DNA of 64,000 nt from Mucilaginibacter rubeus (GTDB lineage: Bacteria > Bacteroidota > Bacteroidia > Sphingobacteriales > Sphingobacteriaceae): NCBI RefSeq assembly GCF_014643835.1, contig NZ_BMKD01000007.1, forward strand, positions 124,001 through 188,000. The letters are read 5' to 3'. The position numbers and the translations under genes are program-made. This document shows, piece after piece, positions 63,470 to 64,000 of this stretch. The notes under the pieces are model-generated. The model saw only the letters and a program-made list of their open reading frames with translations, was not told where the DNA came from and searched no databases. How positions within the stretch are numbered: position 1 is the first letter of the stretch; every line of letters starts with the position of its first letter.

Positions 63470-64000
63470 CTACGCTGATAACTTTTTATCGCCGGCCAGG
63501 TTGCGCATAAATCTTTTGCGGTAGTTAAGCGGACTCAGGTTCATTTTGGCTTTAAACATTTTATAAAAGTGCGATACATCGCCAAAGCCGCTCTCATAGG
63601 AGATCTCTGAAATAGGCTTATCTGTTTGCACCAGTTGCTGTATGGCATAATTAAGGCGATACTCAATTATAGTTTCCATGAATGTTTTGCGGGTAACTTT
63701 TTTAAAGTATTTGCAAAAAGCGTTCGGGGTCATATTGGCAATACCGGCCGCTTTATCTAATGATACATGTTTTCTGAAATTTTCAACCAGGTAAGCAAAT
63801 ACCGGGTTAATACGCTCACGCTCGGTATTTGAGCGCTCGCCAATAATGCGGTTCTGATCGAGCAGCACGTACTCTTCTGATGAAGCCATACGGTGCAGGA
63901 TCTCGAGCAAACCTATCAGCATCCTGAAATTGCTTTTCTCTTCAACCAGGCTAAGCAGCAGTTTGTTAACCTCGGCACGCGTTTCGCCATAAAATGACAC
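63470..64000 (-). CDS. AraC-family regulator, C-terminal part (5' end outside window)
   Basis: 176 residues are visible; the frame is open to the window edge, where the first codon is GTG by chance. Typical family proteins have about 290 residues, so a cupin-like N-terminal half should lie outside. The C-terminal two HTH motifs are complete: LDKAAGIANMTPNAFCKYFK and ISEISYESGFGDVSHFYKMF. Convergent with the response regulator gene. A short palindrome-rich spacer (63420-63465) resembles decayed repeats. Confidence 0.9.
   Translation of the reverse strand: MSFYGETRAEVNKLLLSLVEEKSNFRMLIGLLEILHRMASSEEYVLLDQNRIIGERSNTERERINPVFAYLVENFRKHVSLDKAAGIANMTPNAFCKYFKKVTRKTFMETIIEYRLNYAIQQLVQTDKPISEISYESGFGDVSHFYKMFKAKMNLSPLNYRKRFMRNLAGDKKLSA

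Overview
The window looks like a chromosome segment from a Bacteroidota bacterium, most likely family Sphingobacteriaceae (Mucilaginibacter or Pedobacter-like). Evidence from the sequence: a batA-batE operon, two TonB-dependent receptors of the Bacteroidota outer-membrane beta-barrel type, an ASPIC/UnbV lipoprotein, full-length cobalamin-dependent MetH under a SAM-I riboswitch, SMUG2-type uracil-DNA glycosylase, promoters of the TTG-N20-TAnnTTTG type, and intergenic palindromic repeats typical of the group. This placement rests on gene content; no rRNA is present.

Layout. 1-5978: the 3' end of a bat operon (unnamed membrane gene, batA, batB, batC, batD, batE), aerotolerance/envelope-stress proteins with VWA and TPR domains. 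5979-7659: an AT-rich island with two small unknown, immunity-like genes, each followed at its 3' end by the same kind of multi-hairpin element. 7660-13465 (minus strand): PfkB kinase, peptidoglycan-binding membrane protein, glycosyltransferase plus GDPD-like protein, glutamyl-Q tRNA(Asp) synthetase, divergent SDR. 13579-20715: SMUG2 glycosylase, secreted nucleoside hydrolase, GH35/DUF5597 glycosidase, GH13 alpha-glucosidase, Omp85-like barrel. 20779-29942: secreted and membrane hypotheticals (including a tandem paralogous pair), ASPIC/UnbV lipoprotein, acyltransferase 3, ABM monooxygenase, DUF1624 protein. 30106-40904: two TonB-dependent receptors, a Crp/Fnr regulator beside two membrane genes with an operator-like dyad, an initiator tRNA, a 750-bp repeat-only stretch, and an ECF sigma factor with a candidate anti-sigma factor behind a symmetric divergent promoter. 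41121-44644: a decayed MacB/FtsX permease, a second initiator tRNA, era and der. 44876-56467: lipoprotein, thioredoxin reductase-like flavoprotein, S41 protease, MurQ, Bax inhibitor-1 protein, and metH-metF. 56677-64000: unknown proteins, two of them sharing a PCPG-x-x-GCP motif; one of these heads a run with a polytopic membrane protein, a sensor-poor histidine kinase and a LuxR-type response regulator. An AraC-type gene is cut by the window end.

Most promising for follow-up: (a) the immunity-like gene units punctuated by 3' hairpin elements with compensated stems at 6054-7622; (b) the PCPG-x-x-GCP / membrane protein / histidine kinase / response regulator locus at 59420-63399, which is arranged like a peptide-signalling system; (c) three dyad-symmetric control regions (ECF sigma gene, era/tRNA-fMet, Crp/Fnr target). 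At least six families of REP/REPIN-like palindromic elements fill the intergenic spaces, in one place nested inside each other and in another lying inside the riboswitch-controlled metH leader. No transposase, prophage, CRISPR array or integrase gene was recognised.
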